A stretch of DNA of 64,000 nucleotides, taken from positions 3,658,001 through 3,722,000 of the forward strand of contig NZ_CP071462.1 of NCBI RefSeq assembly GCF_017352155.2, read 5' to 3'. Below are positions 63,550 through 64,000 of this stretch, in pieces. The stretch is from Haloterrigena alkaliphila (lineage in GTDB: Archaea > Halobacteriota > Halobacteria > Halobacteriales > Natrialbaceae). How positions within the stretch are numbered: the first letter of the stretch is position 1; each line of letters begins with the position of its first letter. The notes beneath the pieces are model-generated. The model was not told where the DNA came from. It saw nothing but the letters and a program-made list of their open reading frames with translations, and did not search any database. The position numbers were made by a program, and so were the translations under genes.

Positions 63550-64000
63550 TTACTTCCCTTCGAATTCGGGCTCGCGGTCCTCGCCGAACGCGGCGGCGCC
63601 CTCCTCGTAGTCCTCGGTCTGCAGGAGCTGTCGGAAGAGCTTGCTGTCGTAGCGCAGGCCCTCCTCGAGTCCCGACTGGACGGCCATGTGCGCCGAGTCC
63701 TTGATCGCCTGCACCGCCAGCGGCGCCTGTCCGGCCAGGTTGGTGACGAACGCGTCGACCTCGTCCTCGAAGGCGTCGTCGTCGTAGACGTCGTTGATAA
63801 TGCCCTCGTCGGCGGCCCGCTGGGCGGAGATGTGCTCGCCGAACATGGCCAGTTCCTTGGCGACGGCGGGGCCGGCCAGCTTCGTGACGTACTGGACGCC
63901 GCCGGCGCCGGGGAGGATGCCGAGGTTCACTTCGGGGAAGCCGAACGCGCTGGACTCGCTGGCCAGCCGGAAGTCGCAGGCGAGCGCGGTCTCGAGGCCC
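63550..64000 (-). CDS. Enoyl-CoA hydratase/isomerase family protein, C-terminal part
   Basis: The frame is open to the window end; the N-terminus lies beyond it. Visible motifs are LETALACDFRLASE (the crotonase oxyanion-hole region) and PEVNLGILPGAGGVQ, which carries the second conserved loop. The tail ending FGEDREPEFEGK, containing EGAAAFGEDR, is typical of the family. It hydrates enoyl-CoA in beta-oxidation and fits the surrounding module. Confidence 0.93.
   Translation of the reverse strand, partial: GLETALACDFRLASESSAFGFPEVNLGILPGAGGVQYVTKLAGPAVAKELAMFGEHISAQRAADEGIINDVYDDDAFEDEVDAFVTNLAGQAPLAVQAIKDSAHMAVQSGLEEGLRYDSKLFRQLLQTEDYEEGAAAFGEDREPEFEGK

Overview
The window looks like a chromosomal segment of a haloarchaeon, most likely of the Natrialbales type (Natrinema, Haloterrigena and relatives). 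GC content is high, predicted proteins are very acidic, coding regions are dense with strong GC3 bias, many genes begin 25-30 nt after an archaeal box A (leaderless style), and gene content is archaeal: topoisomerase VI, Tat lipoproteins, haloarchaeal winged-helix families, small zinc-finger proteins, and HMG-CoA synthase for isoprenoid lipids. The species assignment is an inference. No rRNA, IS element, integrase or CRISPR array was seen.

Layout. 0-9 kb: a partial channel-like protein, top6B-top6A, an MFS carrier, a zinc-ribbon membrane protein, a UlaG-like hydrolase, an FAA hydrolase and tRNA-Glu(UUC) with an unusual downstream repeat. 9-17 kb: two small zinc fingers, a GAF/PAS histidine kinase, a winged-helix protein, a tungstate/molybdate ABC operon (tupABC with a TOBE regulator) and an Lrp-type regulator. 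17-36 kb: mostly single genes, including a PQQ-dehydrogenase-like lipoprotein, monothiol glutaredoxin, a pilin-like surface protein, HMG-CoA synthase, the split glycine decarboxylase gcvPA-gcvPB, a cobalamin adenosyltransferase and a divergent adenine deaminase.

35.8-41 kb looks accessory. It starts at tRNA-Val(CAC), which carries the same kind of downstream repeat as tRNA-Glu, and holds a second DUF2270 membrane protein, a coupled helix-turn-helix/unknown gene pair resembling a toxin-antitoxin module, and an AT-rich island with a decayed ORF. 41-47 kb holds an IclR regulator divergent from an acyl-CoA dehydrogenase, a metallo-hydrolase, a D-2-hydroxyacid dehydrogenase and a membrane-anchored sulfite-oxidase-family enzyme. 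47-52 kb is a complete sugar-type ABC importer. 52-55 kb contains membrane proteins, an amino-acid permease gene broken by one in-frame amber codon, and a truncated dehydrogenase. 55-64 kb is an acyl-CoA module: SCP2-type thiolase with DUF35 partner, fused MaoC hydratase, SDR, acyl-CoA ligase, MFS carrier, 3-hydroxyacyl-CoA dehydrogenase and enoyl-CoA hydratase, with two copies of a dispersed palindromic repeat between the genes.

The most unusual signal is the tRNA-tail element. Two unrelated tRNA genes are each followed by an inverted copy of their own T arm, a shared core, and a direct copy of their own 3' end. Other leads are a duplicated segment inside Top6B and two very short ORFs whose stop codons overlap the start of the next gene.
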